From contig NZ_QURB01000001.1 in assembly GCF_003402975.1 (NCBI RefSeq), positions 496,001-560,000 on the forward strand: a stretch of DNA of 64,000 nucleotides, in the 5' to 3' direction. The stretch comes from Brumimicrobium aurantiacum (GTDB lineage Bacteria; Bacteroidota; Bacteroidia; Flavobacteriales_D; Crocinitomicaceae). Below the pieces are notes generated by a model that ran no database searches, was not told the origin of the DNA, and was given only the letters and a program-made list of their open reading frames with translations. The translations under genes and the position numbers were made by a program. Positions 56,881-63,529 of this stretch are shown here, one piece after another; position 1 is the first letter of the stretch, and every line of letters begins with the position of its first letter.

Positions 56881-56897
56881 CGCTACCGAAGGTAGCG
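56881..56897. other. GC-rich hairpin in the intergenic region
   Basis: CGCTACC-GAA-GGTAGCG is a perfect 7-bp stem with a 3-base loop. No T-run follows on either strand, so it is not a normal terminator. It lies between the LRR gene and the 160-residue gene. Role unknown. Confidence 0.5.
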
Positions 56898-56975
56898 TTC
56901 AACACTAAGCACAATGAGGTTAAGTCTTACTTGAGTTTATTGATGCTTAATTATTTAGGCAAGTTTTTTTCTTAC

Positions 56976-57458
56976 TTAAAAATTCGGAATTCTTTCTGGA
57001 ATTTTACTGATAAGATTCTTCGCTTCTAAATCAGATACATTCAAAGGTATTTCCTTCTTTCTTCCTTTTTCTAAATGAATTGTCAGCTGACTTTTATTGG
57101 TCGGAAAATAAAGTTCCCAAAGGGTATGAAATGCCAAGCCGTATCCATCATATCTCTTTCTTTCAAAGAATCTCGACTGAATTTCGGAAAGAGGAATTTC
57201 ATAATTGTCCTTTATAGTTCCTGACAGTTTTGAAATTCTGACCTTCATTTTCTCAGCCGTTAATTCTATTATGGTTTCTTCATGAATTATTAACTCTATA
57301 AATACAGAGAAAGCAATTGCTGCAGCAAAAATCAGCATCACAGTTGAGTTGTCCCTTAAACCATAAGTCAAAAGCAGTCCAATCAAAATTACAGCAAAGC
57401 CAATTCTAAAGAGTCTTCGTCCTTTCGATTTCAATATGTATTTGTCGTCTGTTTTCAA
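56976..57458 (-). CDS. Hypothetical membrane protein, PH-domain-like
   Basis: 160 residues. Two adjacent hydrophobic helices near the N terminus (LFRIGFAVILIGLLLTYGL, STVMLIFAAAIAFSVFIELI) followed by a beta-rich domain (IIELTAEKMKVRISKLSG, DGYGLAFHTLWELYFPTNKS), as in small bacterial membrane proteins with a PH-like domain. Not assigned further. It lies directly downstream of the methyltransferase/kinase island but outside its flanking repeat. Confidence 0.65.
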   Translation of the reverse strand: MKTDDKYILKSKGRRLFRIGFAVILIGLLLTYGLRDNSTVMLIFAAAIAFSVFIELIIHEETIIELTAEKMKVRISKLSGTIKDNYEIPLSEIQSRFFERKRYDGYGLAFHTLWELYFPTNKSQLTIHLEKGRKKEIPLNVSDLEAKNLISKIPERIPNF

Positions 57459-57630
57459 ATTGTAGCTGACGCTTTGTGTATGAGTAGTGACGGATTTAAA
57501 GCACTAACTTTCAGAATTATAACAAACCTTTAATTTATTTAATTTCTTTCGATTAAGCAATTAAACCGCTATTTTTTATATACGTTGTTACCTGGCTGGC
57601 TTTTCTTTCCGCAAACTTGCTAGTGTTGGC

Positions 57631-57662
57631 GTGAAAGCTCTTTTAAATTTGTGAGGCACGAG
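57631..57662. repeat. Left copy of the 32-bp direct repeat flanking the island
   Basis: Starts GTGAAAGCTCTTTT and ends GTGAGGCACGAG. It matches 62428-62459 at 29 of 32 positions. Weaker similarity continues to a shared TTGGCT at 57690-57695, overlapping the stop codon of the receiver-HEPN gene. The copy at the other end lies just upstream of the operon promoter, so the two bracket exactly four genes. Candidate attachment or insertion-boundary site. Confidence 0.75.
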
Positions 57663-57693
57663 AAAACTTTAAATGTACTTGAACTTGCGTTGG

Positions 57694-58623
57694 CTATTTA
57701 TCTAGTTCCATTTTTAAACTGTCTAAATTTCCCTTATGATTTATTATGTCAAGCCTGATTTGTTTGCACAACTCTTCATCAAAAGTTATATCCTCAGATT
57801 TATTACGAAATACTTCAATTCCATCTTCATTTATCTCTAGAATGGAATGAGCAAATTGGTTCCTAATTTTTATAACTCGCAGTTTAAATTCATCAATAAA
57901 ATCGTCAAAATTAATTTCTTCAATAATCGATTTAAGAGTATTCGCTCTTTGCGAAAACGAGAATAGTAATGGGTCGTTAAGCACCTTATCTATTCTACCA
58001 TTCTTTTTATATTTACTAACTTCTTCAAATTTTCTTTTGTAAAATGAAATGATTTCATCAAAGATTGATTCTTTAACTTTTTGACTATCTGTTTTTGTCA
58101 AATAGTCCGAAATTAATTCAAAACAAAATTCATCTAAAATGCTTGTCTCGTGCATTATCATTCCTCGCATTGCGACAATGTTTTGGAATTTACGGACAGT
58201 CAATTCTATTAGCTCTTTAGCTTTATTAAATATTGCTGAATAATGATCACCTCCAAGAACTCTTGAGCTTGAGAAAAAAGTAATTCTATCAAGTTTATGA
58301 GTGTCAACAATTTCACCTTGAGCTGAATAAAACATTATTTCTGTGAATATATTTTTATCACGTATTGTTTTAATAATTTCTGCTCCATTTCTCGTATTTC
58401 CCTTTGTTTCATCTAGATGATAATCAGTCATTATTAAATCATATTCGCCTGCTTTATCAAGTTTGGAAAATAATTCTTCTTCGGTTCTTACAAAATCAAT
58501 AGTCTCCTTAAAACCAAGTGATTTAATATATTCTTTCAAGTCTTCAATATCGTCCTGATAATCTGAAAGTACGACAGATTTAATTTTATCATCAAGCCAA
58601 AGTAATTTATAATCTAATTTCAT
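57694..58623 (-). CDS. Receiver domain fused to a HEPN-like helical domain (candidate phospho-regulated RNase effector)
   Basis: 309 residues. Residues 1-125 form a CheY-like receiver: the acidic pair Asp11-Asp12 (LLWLDDKI), phosphoacceptor Asp67 in LIMTDYHLDE, and Ser100 in IMFYSAQGE. Residues ~130-305 are all-helical and unlike any DNA-binding output domain. They contain IRNQFAHS (Arg254-x4-His259), the R-x4-6-H signature of HEPN RNases, and a second R-x4-H spacing at Arg153/His158 (RGMIMHETS). HEPN domains are the toxin part of many toxin-antitoxin and abortive infection systems. The family call is by motif; RNase activity is inference. It follows the kinase-like gene by one base and is last in the operon. 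Confidence 0.75.
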   Translation of the reverse strand: MKLDYKLLWLDDKIKSVVLSDYQDDIEDLKEYIKSLGFKETIDFVRTEEELFSKLDKAGEYDLIMTDYHLDETKGNTRNGAEIIKTIRDKNIFTEIMFYSAQGEIVDTHKLDRITFFSSSRVLGGDHYSAIFNKAKELIELTVRKFQNIVAMRGMIMHETSILDEFCFELISDYLTKTDSQKVKESIFDEIISFYKRKFEEVSKYKKNGRIDKVLNDPLLFSFSQRANTLKSIIEEINFDDFIDEFKLRVIKIRNQFAHSILEINEDGIEVFRNKSEDITFDEELCKQIRLDIINHKGNLDSLKMELDK

Positions 58624-58624
58624 T

Positions 58625-60922
58625 TTATTGTAGTGCTATTCTAAAAGTTATTCCTTCCTTGCTTGTTTTCTCGACTATAATCTCACCTCCTAAATCACTA
58701 TTAACGATTTCTTTTGCCTGAAATAATCCAATTCCAGAACCACTAGTTGTTGTAAATCCTAAATCGAAAATTGATTCTAAATGGTTTTCAGAGATTCCTT
58801 TGCCATTATCAGAAACAAATAGATATAGTTTCTTTTTCAAAACTTTAAAGCTAAAATTAATTTCGGTTGCTTTTGCTTTTTCTGAATTTGAAATGAAAAT
58901 ATCAACCAATGTTGTTATTTCAAGTGGTCTAAATATCTTTTCTAATTCTAAACCGTTCTTGTTTATGCTAATAGACATTTTGGTGTCGATAATTTTATCT
59001 TCAAAGAGGTAAACTTCATTAATATAGTCCTCAATGAAATTTACCAAGTCCACTTCAATCTCAGATGCTGTAAGGCTAAAATTAGCCTTGGTAATAAATT
59101 TAGCTATCGAGTTAATTTTAGTAGTCTCTCTTGAGATTACGGCAATATGTTTTTGACTTTTAGTATCAATATTTTCTATGCCTAAATGTCTAATAAGAAG
59201 TTTGATGTTTCTATGAATTCTACCCGAAGAATGATAAACCTGATGTTGTAACGAAACTATTCTTTCTTTGTCTGTACCAATTAAAGCACCTTGGAAAGCT
59301 CCTTTTTTCTTTTCAATTTCAAGTTCACCAGAAATTTTTACATTCTCCTTAGTGACTTCAAATTCAGACTCTTGAGCTTCTTTTGTTATATTTTCTAGTT
59401 GTTCAAGTCGTTTTAGTTCTTTTTTAATGTCAGTTGCTAATTCTCCAGGATTGAAGTTACCTTCTTTGACATTTTTTATAATTTTAGAAAGGTTACTTTT
59501 TACTGTTTTACTAGATTTTTCATCAATAATGTTGATTATATCTTGTGAAAGATTGAAAGAAACTAATCCTTTTGATTTAGTTAGCGATTCAATTAGTTTT
59601 CTTAGTTCTTCTTTCTTTTTCAATTCTGGTAAGCTAATGAATTCATCTTCTGATAAATCATTACCCCAGTTCACAATATCAACTACAAATTTTTCTAATC
59701 TTCTAAGGGTGACTAATAACCATTCCTCAAGCTGAATGTAAGTTGGGGTTCGCATTAAACCATCACCACGACTTGAAGTCTCTCTTAATTGGTCATTAGT
59801 TTCATCTTCTGTATCAAAAATTGATATAAAACCTATTTGTTCTCGAGTTCCAATAAAGCGATTATAGCCTTGAGCTTTTCTATTGTCAAATTTAAACTGG
59901 TCTTCACCTCTTTCTCCATAAGGATAAACTCTAATGCCATTTTTGTAAACCAATAAATGACCATATTGAACTGGTTGCATTTTCATTCTTCTAGAAAAGG
60001 TGGCTTTAGCAGACTGATTTAGATAGAATAACTCAAGATGTACATTAAATAAATCTTTAAAAGGGTTTTCTTCAATTATTTCATATACGAGCTGACCGGC
60101 TTCATATAAACTTGTTTGAATTTCATTCTTTTTTTTGCTTGAAACTGACGAAATGATTTTAGTTGTTTTTAAATCAATAGTCTCAAAAATTAAGTTTTCA
60201 ATCTTTCCATTTACCTTATGATGATATTCTTTCTCGTTTTTATCGTTTTCAAATTCTTCTGGGACAATGAGTTCAATTGAAAACTCATCTTCTTCAAACT
60301 GGTTATTTGGATTAATTAACTTTGCTAGAGAGTTTTTCAATTCTAAAAACTTACCCTTATCCCAATCACTTTTAAGGTTTGAAATTTCTAAAACTGTTCC
60401 GTGTTCTAAATTATAGTTGCTTTTAGGAATGGTTTCGTGAAGTACACTTATGTTTACAAATTCTTCTTTTAAATTACCTTCGAACTTATCCCATTCAGTT
60501 AATAAAGTTTCGACTTTTGAATTTTCCTCATCTTTAACTGTTTCCAGATATAATTCTCCACCAAGTCTATCACAAGAAAATCGTCCAATGCCTTTTGCTC
60601 CAGCATACGCTCTTTTTATCTTGATTTTATCCCGATAATCATAACTGTCTTCTTCTGTTCCTTCTTTTTTCGCAGAATAAGCAACAAATAGCCATTTATT
60701 AATTAAATCATCATAATTCATTCCTTTGCCATTATCCTTGATTATGATTTTGGCATTTTCGGAATAAATATTCTCAAATGTTATTTCAACTTTTGTTGCG
60801 TGTGCATCATATGAGTTTTTGACTAACTCGAAAACAGCAATGAAATCATCACTAATTAAGTCACTTCCTATGATGTTCTTTAATGCAGAACTAATTTTAA
60901 ATTGTAGTGGTTTTTTCTGCAT
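58625..60922 (-). CDS. Dual-GHKL sensor protein: Hsp90/MutL/MORC-type ATPase fused to a histidine-kinase catalytic domain
   Basis: 765 residues, no membrane segment. The N-terminal GHKL ATPase has Glu32 and Asn36 in FELVKNSYDAHA, DNGKGM (63-68) and GAKGIGRFSCDRLGG (108-121). A transducer-like segment follows near residue 330 (LLVYKNGIRVYPYGERGED). A helical, charged linker covers ~430-550. A possible phosphoacceptor helix is at ~555-575 (SLQHQVYHSSGRIHRN, with His560, His564 and His570). The C-terminal kinase ATPase has an N box (FISNSEKAKATEI, Asn679), G1 DNGKGI at 705-710 and G2 GSGIGLFQAKEI from 728. It probably senses a cytoplasmic signal, perhaps DNA, and phosphorylates the adjacent receiver protein. 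The ATG overlaps the methyltransferase stop. Confidence 0.85.
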   Translation of the reverse strand: MQKKPLQFKISSALKNIIGSDLISDDFIAVFELVKNSYDAHATKVEITFENIYSENAKIIIKDNGKGMNYDDLINKWLFVAYSAKKEGTEEDSYDYRDKIKIKRAYAGAKGIGRFSCDRLGGELYLETVKDEENSKVETLLTEWDKFEGNLKEEFVNISVLHETIPKSNYNLEHGTVLEISNLKSDWDKGKFLELKNSLAKLINPNNQFEEDEFSIELIVPEEFENDKNEKEYHHKVNGKIENLIFETIDLKTTKIISSVSSKKKNEIQTSLYEAGQLVYEIIEENPFKDLFNVHLELFYLNQSAKATFSRRMKMQPVQYGHLLVYKNGIRVYPYGERGEDQFKFDNRKAQGYNRFIGTREQIGFISIFDTEDETNDQLRETSSRGDGLMRTPTYIQLEEWLLVTLRRLEKFVVDIVNWGNDLSEDEFISLPELKKKEELRKLIESLTKSKGLVSFNLSQDIINIIDEKSSKTVKSNLSKIIKNVKEGNFNPGELATDIKKELKRLEQLENITKEAQESEFEVTKENVKISGELEIEKKKGAFQGALIGTDKERIVSLQHQVYHSSGRIHRNIKLLIRHLGIENIDTKSQKHIAVISRETTKINSIAKFITKANFSLTASEIEVDLVNFIEDYINEVYLFEDKIIDTKMSISINKNGLELEKIFRPLEITTLVDIFISNSEKAKATEINFSFKVLKKKLYLFVSDNGKGISENHLESIFDLGFTTTSGSGIGLFQAKEIVNSDLGGEIIVEKTSKEGITFRIALQ

Positions 60923-62127
60923 TAGGAAATAAGCTGTTTTAAAACTAAACCTGCTTGTTCACCAAATAATGGTGGAATTGCATTTCCAATTTGTGAATAT
61001 CTCGGAACCTCTTGTGTTCTTCTTTTTCCTCCAGTGGTGTATTTACCCTTAAATTCATAAGTGTCAGGAAAAGACTGTATTCTTGCGTACTCACGAACTG
61101 TCATAATTCTAGGTTCGCAGTAGTGAATATAATCGTCTGGTAATGTTGTAATTGTAGGTGTTGGTTTATTTGCTTGAAGTATTTTTGTACTGCTTTTTTT
61201 AAGTTGGAATCTTTCTCTGTATGCTGAGCTTGTAAGACTTTCATCCAATGCAATTTTAAACCTAGTTTTTATTGTATCTGTATGTTTTGCAAACCTATGA
61301 CTATCAACTCTACTATTTTGTCTTTTATATTTTCGAACAAATTTTTGATAATTTGATAGAGGTTCACCATAAACTCCTTCTTTAAATTTAGGTGTTTCAG
61401 ATTCAATTACTCCGTTAGATTGAAGTAAGTCAGAAATTGCATTTTCTAAGGTAGGATTCAGAGTAAGATTTTTGCTAACTAAAAAAGCTTCTTTGTTATT
61501 TTGAATTCCATTAAAGAAGCTTTCTTTATTTATAGTTGGATTCTCTTTAATAAAATCATTTTGAATTCCGACTAAAATAAATCTTGTTCGTTTTTGAGGA
61601 ATTCCATATTTGGAAAAATCTATTAACTGTCCTTTTACAGAATATCCTAAATTTTGCAGTTGTTCGACAACGTAAGCTGAATATGCTTTACCTTTTTTGT
61701 CATTATTTTTGAAACCAAGGGTGAAACCTTTGACATTTTCGAAGAATATCAATTTTGGTTTTACATAGTCAATGAATTTTATGTAAGAATTAATCAAGTC
61801 ATTTCTAGAGTCATTTTCGATTCTTCTTCCAGCCATTGAGAATCCTTGGCAAGGCGGTCCACCTGCTACCAAATCGATTTTTCCTCTAAGCTTAATTAGT
61901 TCATTTGAATTATTCTCTAGAATTTCATTTATATCGTGATGTTTTTGTTCCAACCAATTAGGCCAGTCAAAATGCTTTTTCTTTTTGATTAAATTATGTT
62001 CAAGAGTTTTAAAAGCATCTTCGCTTTTTTCAATTGCAAAAGCACCCTTCCATCCTGCATTATGTAAACCAAGAGAAAGTCCTCCGCAACCCGAGAATAG
62101 GTCTATATATGTTTTAGATTTGTTCAT
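60922..62127 (-). CDS. DNA (cytosine-5) methyltransferase
   Basis: 401 residues with all catalytic C5-MTase motifs: motif I DLFSGCGGLSLGLHNAG, motif IV GGPPCQGFSMAGR (nucleophile Cys93), motif VI FFENVKG (Glu130), motif VIII GIPQKRTRFILVGI and motif X near the C terminus (QIGNAIPPLFG). The target recognition domain between VIII and IX is intact. It methylates cytosine in a specific site that cannot be read from the protein. It starts directly after the XRE gene stop and overlaps the kinase-like gene by one base. No cognate restriction nuclease is encoded nearby. Confidence 0.95.
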   Translation of the reverse strand: MNKSKTYIDLFSGCGGLSLGLHNAGWKGAFAIEKSEDAFKTLEHNLIKKKKHFDWPNWLEQKHHDINEILENNSNELIKLRGKIDLVAGGPPCQGFSMAGRRIENDSRNDLINSYIKFIDYVKPKLIFFENVKGFTLGFKNNDKKGKAYSAYVVEQLQNLGYSVKGQLIDFSKYGIPQKRTRFILVGIQNDFIKENPTINKESFFNGIQNNKEAFLVSKNLTLNPTLENAISDLLQSNGVIESETPKFKEGVYGEPLSNYQKFVRKYKRQNSRVDSHRFAKHTDTIKTRFKIALDESLTSSAYRERFQLKKSSTKILQANKPTPTITTLPDDYIHYCEPRIMTVREYARIQSFPDTYEFKGKYTTGGKRRTQEVPRYSQIGNAIPPLFGEQAGLVLKQLIS

Positions 62128-62343
62128 TTAAGCACTTTCTTTTGTTGAGTATAATAATTCGCGTATGTCGATATCCAATACGCTCGCTATTCTCATTAAA
62201 TTTTCAAGCGATGGTTGTCTCGCGTTAGTACACCATTGGGATATAGTAGATTCATCTTTTCCAATTTGTTCAGCTAACCATTTGTTTTTTCTTCTTGTTT
62301 CAGCAAGAGCAACCTTAATTCTGTTGATTTCTACTTTAGCCAA
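62128..62343 (-). CDS. XRE-family helix-turn-helix controller protein
   Basis: 71 residues, nearly all HTH: KNKWLAEQIGKDESTISQWC as helices 2-3, then NARQPSLENLMRIASVLDID. Such small XRE proteins commonly precede methyltransferase genes in Bacteroidota and act as controller-type autoregulators. It is first in the four-gene operon, zero bases from the methyltransferase ATG. A palindrome overlapping its own promoter is a likely binding site. Confidence 0.88.
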   Translation of the reverse strand: MAKVEINRIKVALAETRRKNKWLAEQIGKDESTISQWCTNARQPSLENLMRIASVLDIDIRELLYSTKESA

Positions 62344-62345
62344 TT

Positions 62346-62366
62346 TATTTGTGTTTTACGCAAATA
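62346..62366. promoter_or_regulatory. Palindromic operator candidate of the XRE controller
   Basis: Arms TATTTG-T-GT and AC-G-CAAATA around a 3-base centre make an interrupted 21-bp palindrome with eight matched positions per arm. It sits between the controller ATG (62343) and the -7 box and overlaps that box, the expected place for an autorepressor. Confidence 0.6.
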
Positions 62367-62368
62367 TA
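62361..62368 (-). promoter_or_regulatory. -7 box (TATATTTG) of the island operon
   Basis: Minus-strand TATATTTG is a perfect TAnnTTTG match whose downstream edge is 17 bases before the XRE ATG, predicting a very short leader. Confidence 0.65.
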
Positions 62369-62427
62369 TTAACTTATCTGGAATAAAATTTACTTTTAAA
62401 TTTTTTCTTTTAGGGAGGTGGTGGAAA

Positions 62428-62459
62428 GTGAAAGCTCTTTTTATTTTGTGAGGTACGAG
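62428..62459. repeat. Right copy of the 32-bp direct repeat flanking the island
   Basis: Starts GTGAAAGCTCTTTT and ends GTGAGGTACGAG, in the same orientation as 57631-57662, 29 of 32 identical. Similarity extends weakly to TTGGCT at 62487-62492. Confidence 0.75.
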
Positions 62460-62804
62460 CAAAACAATATATGCTTAACTGTGCGGTTGGCTTTTTCTGT
62501 ATGAAACACAACAACAAACTATACACATTGCGCTATCGCCCGTATCTTTTCCATCAAATATAGCATTAATCTCCATACAAAACCTTGCCACATTATCTAT
62601 TTTCAATAGCTTATCGCAAGAAGTTGAAAATAGGTTATTCGCGTAAGAATATAAATATTCGTATATTATTCGAATAATTATACAGCCAAAAAGAAGGAGT
62701 AAACTTGAGGACGTAGTCGGAAATGGTGGCCTAGAAATAAAATTATATCATAAAAAGTTGCTTATTTGGATTAAAGATGAACTCAGAAATTGCATCTTTG
62801 AAGT

Positions 62805-62834
62805 CCTCCCCCTTGTCCCCCTCCAAAGGGGGAA
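62805..62834. repeat. CCCCCTT...AAGGGGG dispersed-type repeat
   Basis: A C/T-rich run ending in CCTCCAAAGGGGGAAG forms an imperfect hairpin (CCCCCTT with AAGGGGG). It stands out in this AT-rich region and resembles a short intergenic repeat I recall as scattered through many Bacteroidota genomes. Confidence 0.5.
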
Positions 62835-62907
62835 GAGCTTACCAACAAGTGTTTTAGAGCATTGAAAATGTATAAACCAACAAAATGTATCAGAGACCTA
62901 AAAAAAC

Positions 62908-63015
62908 TTACCCCAATTCCAACAGGACCGAACAATGGTCTGATCCCATCACGTCGTTTAGAATGTCGGCATTTTTGATTTTAAAAACCGTATTGTCGCA
63001 TTTGTAAGTTGTAAT
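62908..63015 (-). pseudogene. C-terminal remnant of exodeoxyribonuclease III
   Basis: The minus-strand frame from 63015 (just after an in-frame TAG) to the TAA at 62908-62910 encodes 35 residues ending DVMGSDHCSVLLELG. GSDHC-V is the conserved C-terminal catalytic motif (Asp-His) of the ExoIII/AP endonuclease family. Everything upstream of these codons is missing, so this is a relic of an xth gene, not a functional one. Confidence 0.75.
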
Positions 63016-63068
63016 CTACTCATTTTACAATTGCTTTCCTCAATCGTTCATCAATTTAAAATTAACCC

Positions 63069-63076
63069 TATTTTTG
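63069..63076 (+). promoter_or_regulatory. -7 box (TATTTTTG) of the dCMP deaminase gene
   Basis: Perfect TAnnTTTG match, 18 bases upstream of the ATG at 63095. Confidence 0.6.
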
Positions 63077-63094
63077 TCACTATAATAATGGATT

Positions 63095-63529
63095 ATGAGC
63101 AAAGCAAAGCAACTTCGATATGACAAGGCCTATTTAAGAATGGCTAAAGAGTGGGCGCAACTCTCCCACTGTAACCGTAAACAAGTTGGTGCCTTAATTG
63201 TTAAAGATGATATGATCATTTCTGACGGTTACAACGGTACGCCATCTGGATTTGATAATTGTTGTGAAGATGAAAATCAAAAAACGCATTGGTATGTATT
63301 GCATGCGGAAGCCAACGCCATTTTAAAAGTTGCAAAATCAACAAACAATGCGAAAGGTGCCACATTATATTTGACAATGTCTCCATGTAAAGATTGTAGT
63401 AAATTGGTTTTACAAGCGGGAATTAAACGTGTTGTATATATCGATCACTATAAAGACGATTCTGGAGTACATTTTTTAAAAACCGCTGGAGTAAATATCG
63501 AGCAAATTAAAGACATAGAGAATGAATAA
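63095..63529 (+). CDS. Deoxycytidylate (dCMP) deaminase family protein
   Basis: 144 residues. Zinc-dependent deaminase; dCMP to dUMP feeds thymidylate synthesis. Zinc and catalytic motifs are HAEANAIL (His, Glu) and SPCKDCSKLV (two Cys), with QVGALIVKDDMIISDGYNGT upstream. Full length for the family. The next gene starts eight bases before the stop of this one. Confidence 0.93.
   Translation: MSKAKQLRYDKAYLRMAKEWAQLSHCNRKQVGALIVKDDMIISDGYNGTPSGFDNCCEDENQKTHWYVLHAEANAILKVAKSTNNAKGATLYLTMSPCKDCSKLVLQAGIKRVVYIDHYKDDSGVHFLKTAGVNIEQIKDIENE

Larger units (their letters stand above)
62344..63094. other. Long intergenic region upstream of the island
   Basis: 751 bases with no intact gene. From left to right: the island promoter and operator, the right direct repeat, an inverted repeat with perfect 10-bp arms (62597-62606 with 62624-62633, no T-run), a GC-rich dispersed-type repeat at 62805-62834, a C-terminal exodeoxyribonuclease III remnant at 62908-63015, and the -7 box of the dCMP deaminase gene. 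Confidence 0.7.

Noticed and set aside
56870-56900. tRNA-like string (GGCTTCGAACCCGC)
   Set aside because: No acceptor, D or anticodon arm can be folded around it; it is only a chance T-loop resemblance next to a hairpin.
57459-57693. Restriction endonuclease gene or fragment downstream of the receiver-HEPN gene
   Set aside because: The gap is 235 bases, AT-rich, and shows no nuclease motif in any frame I read.
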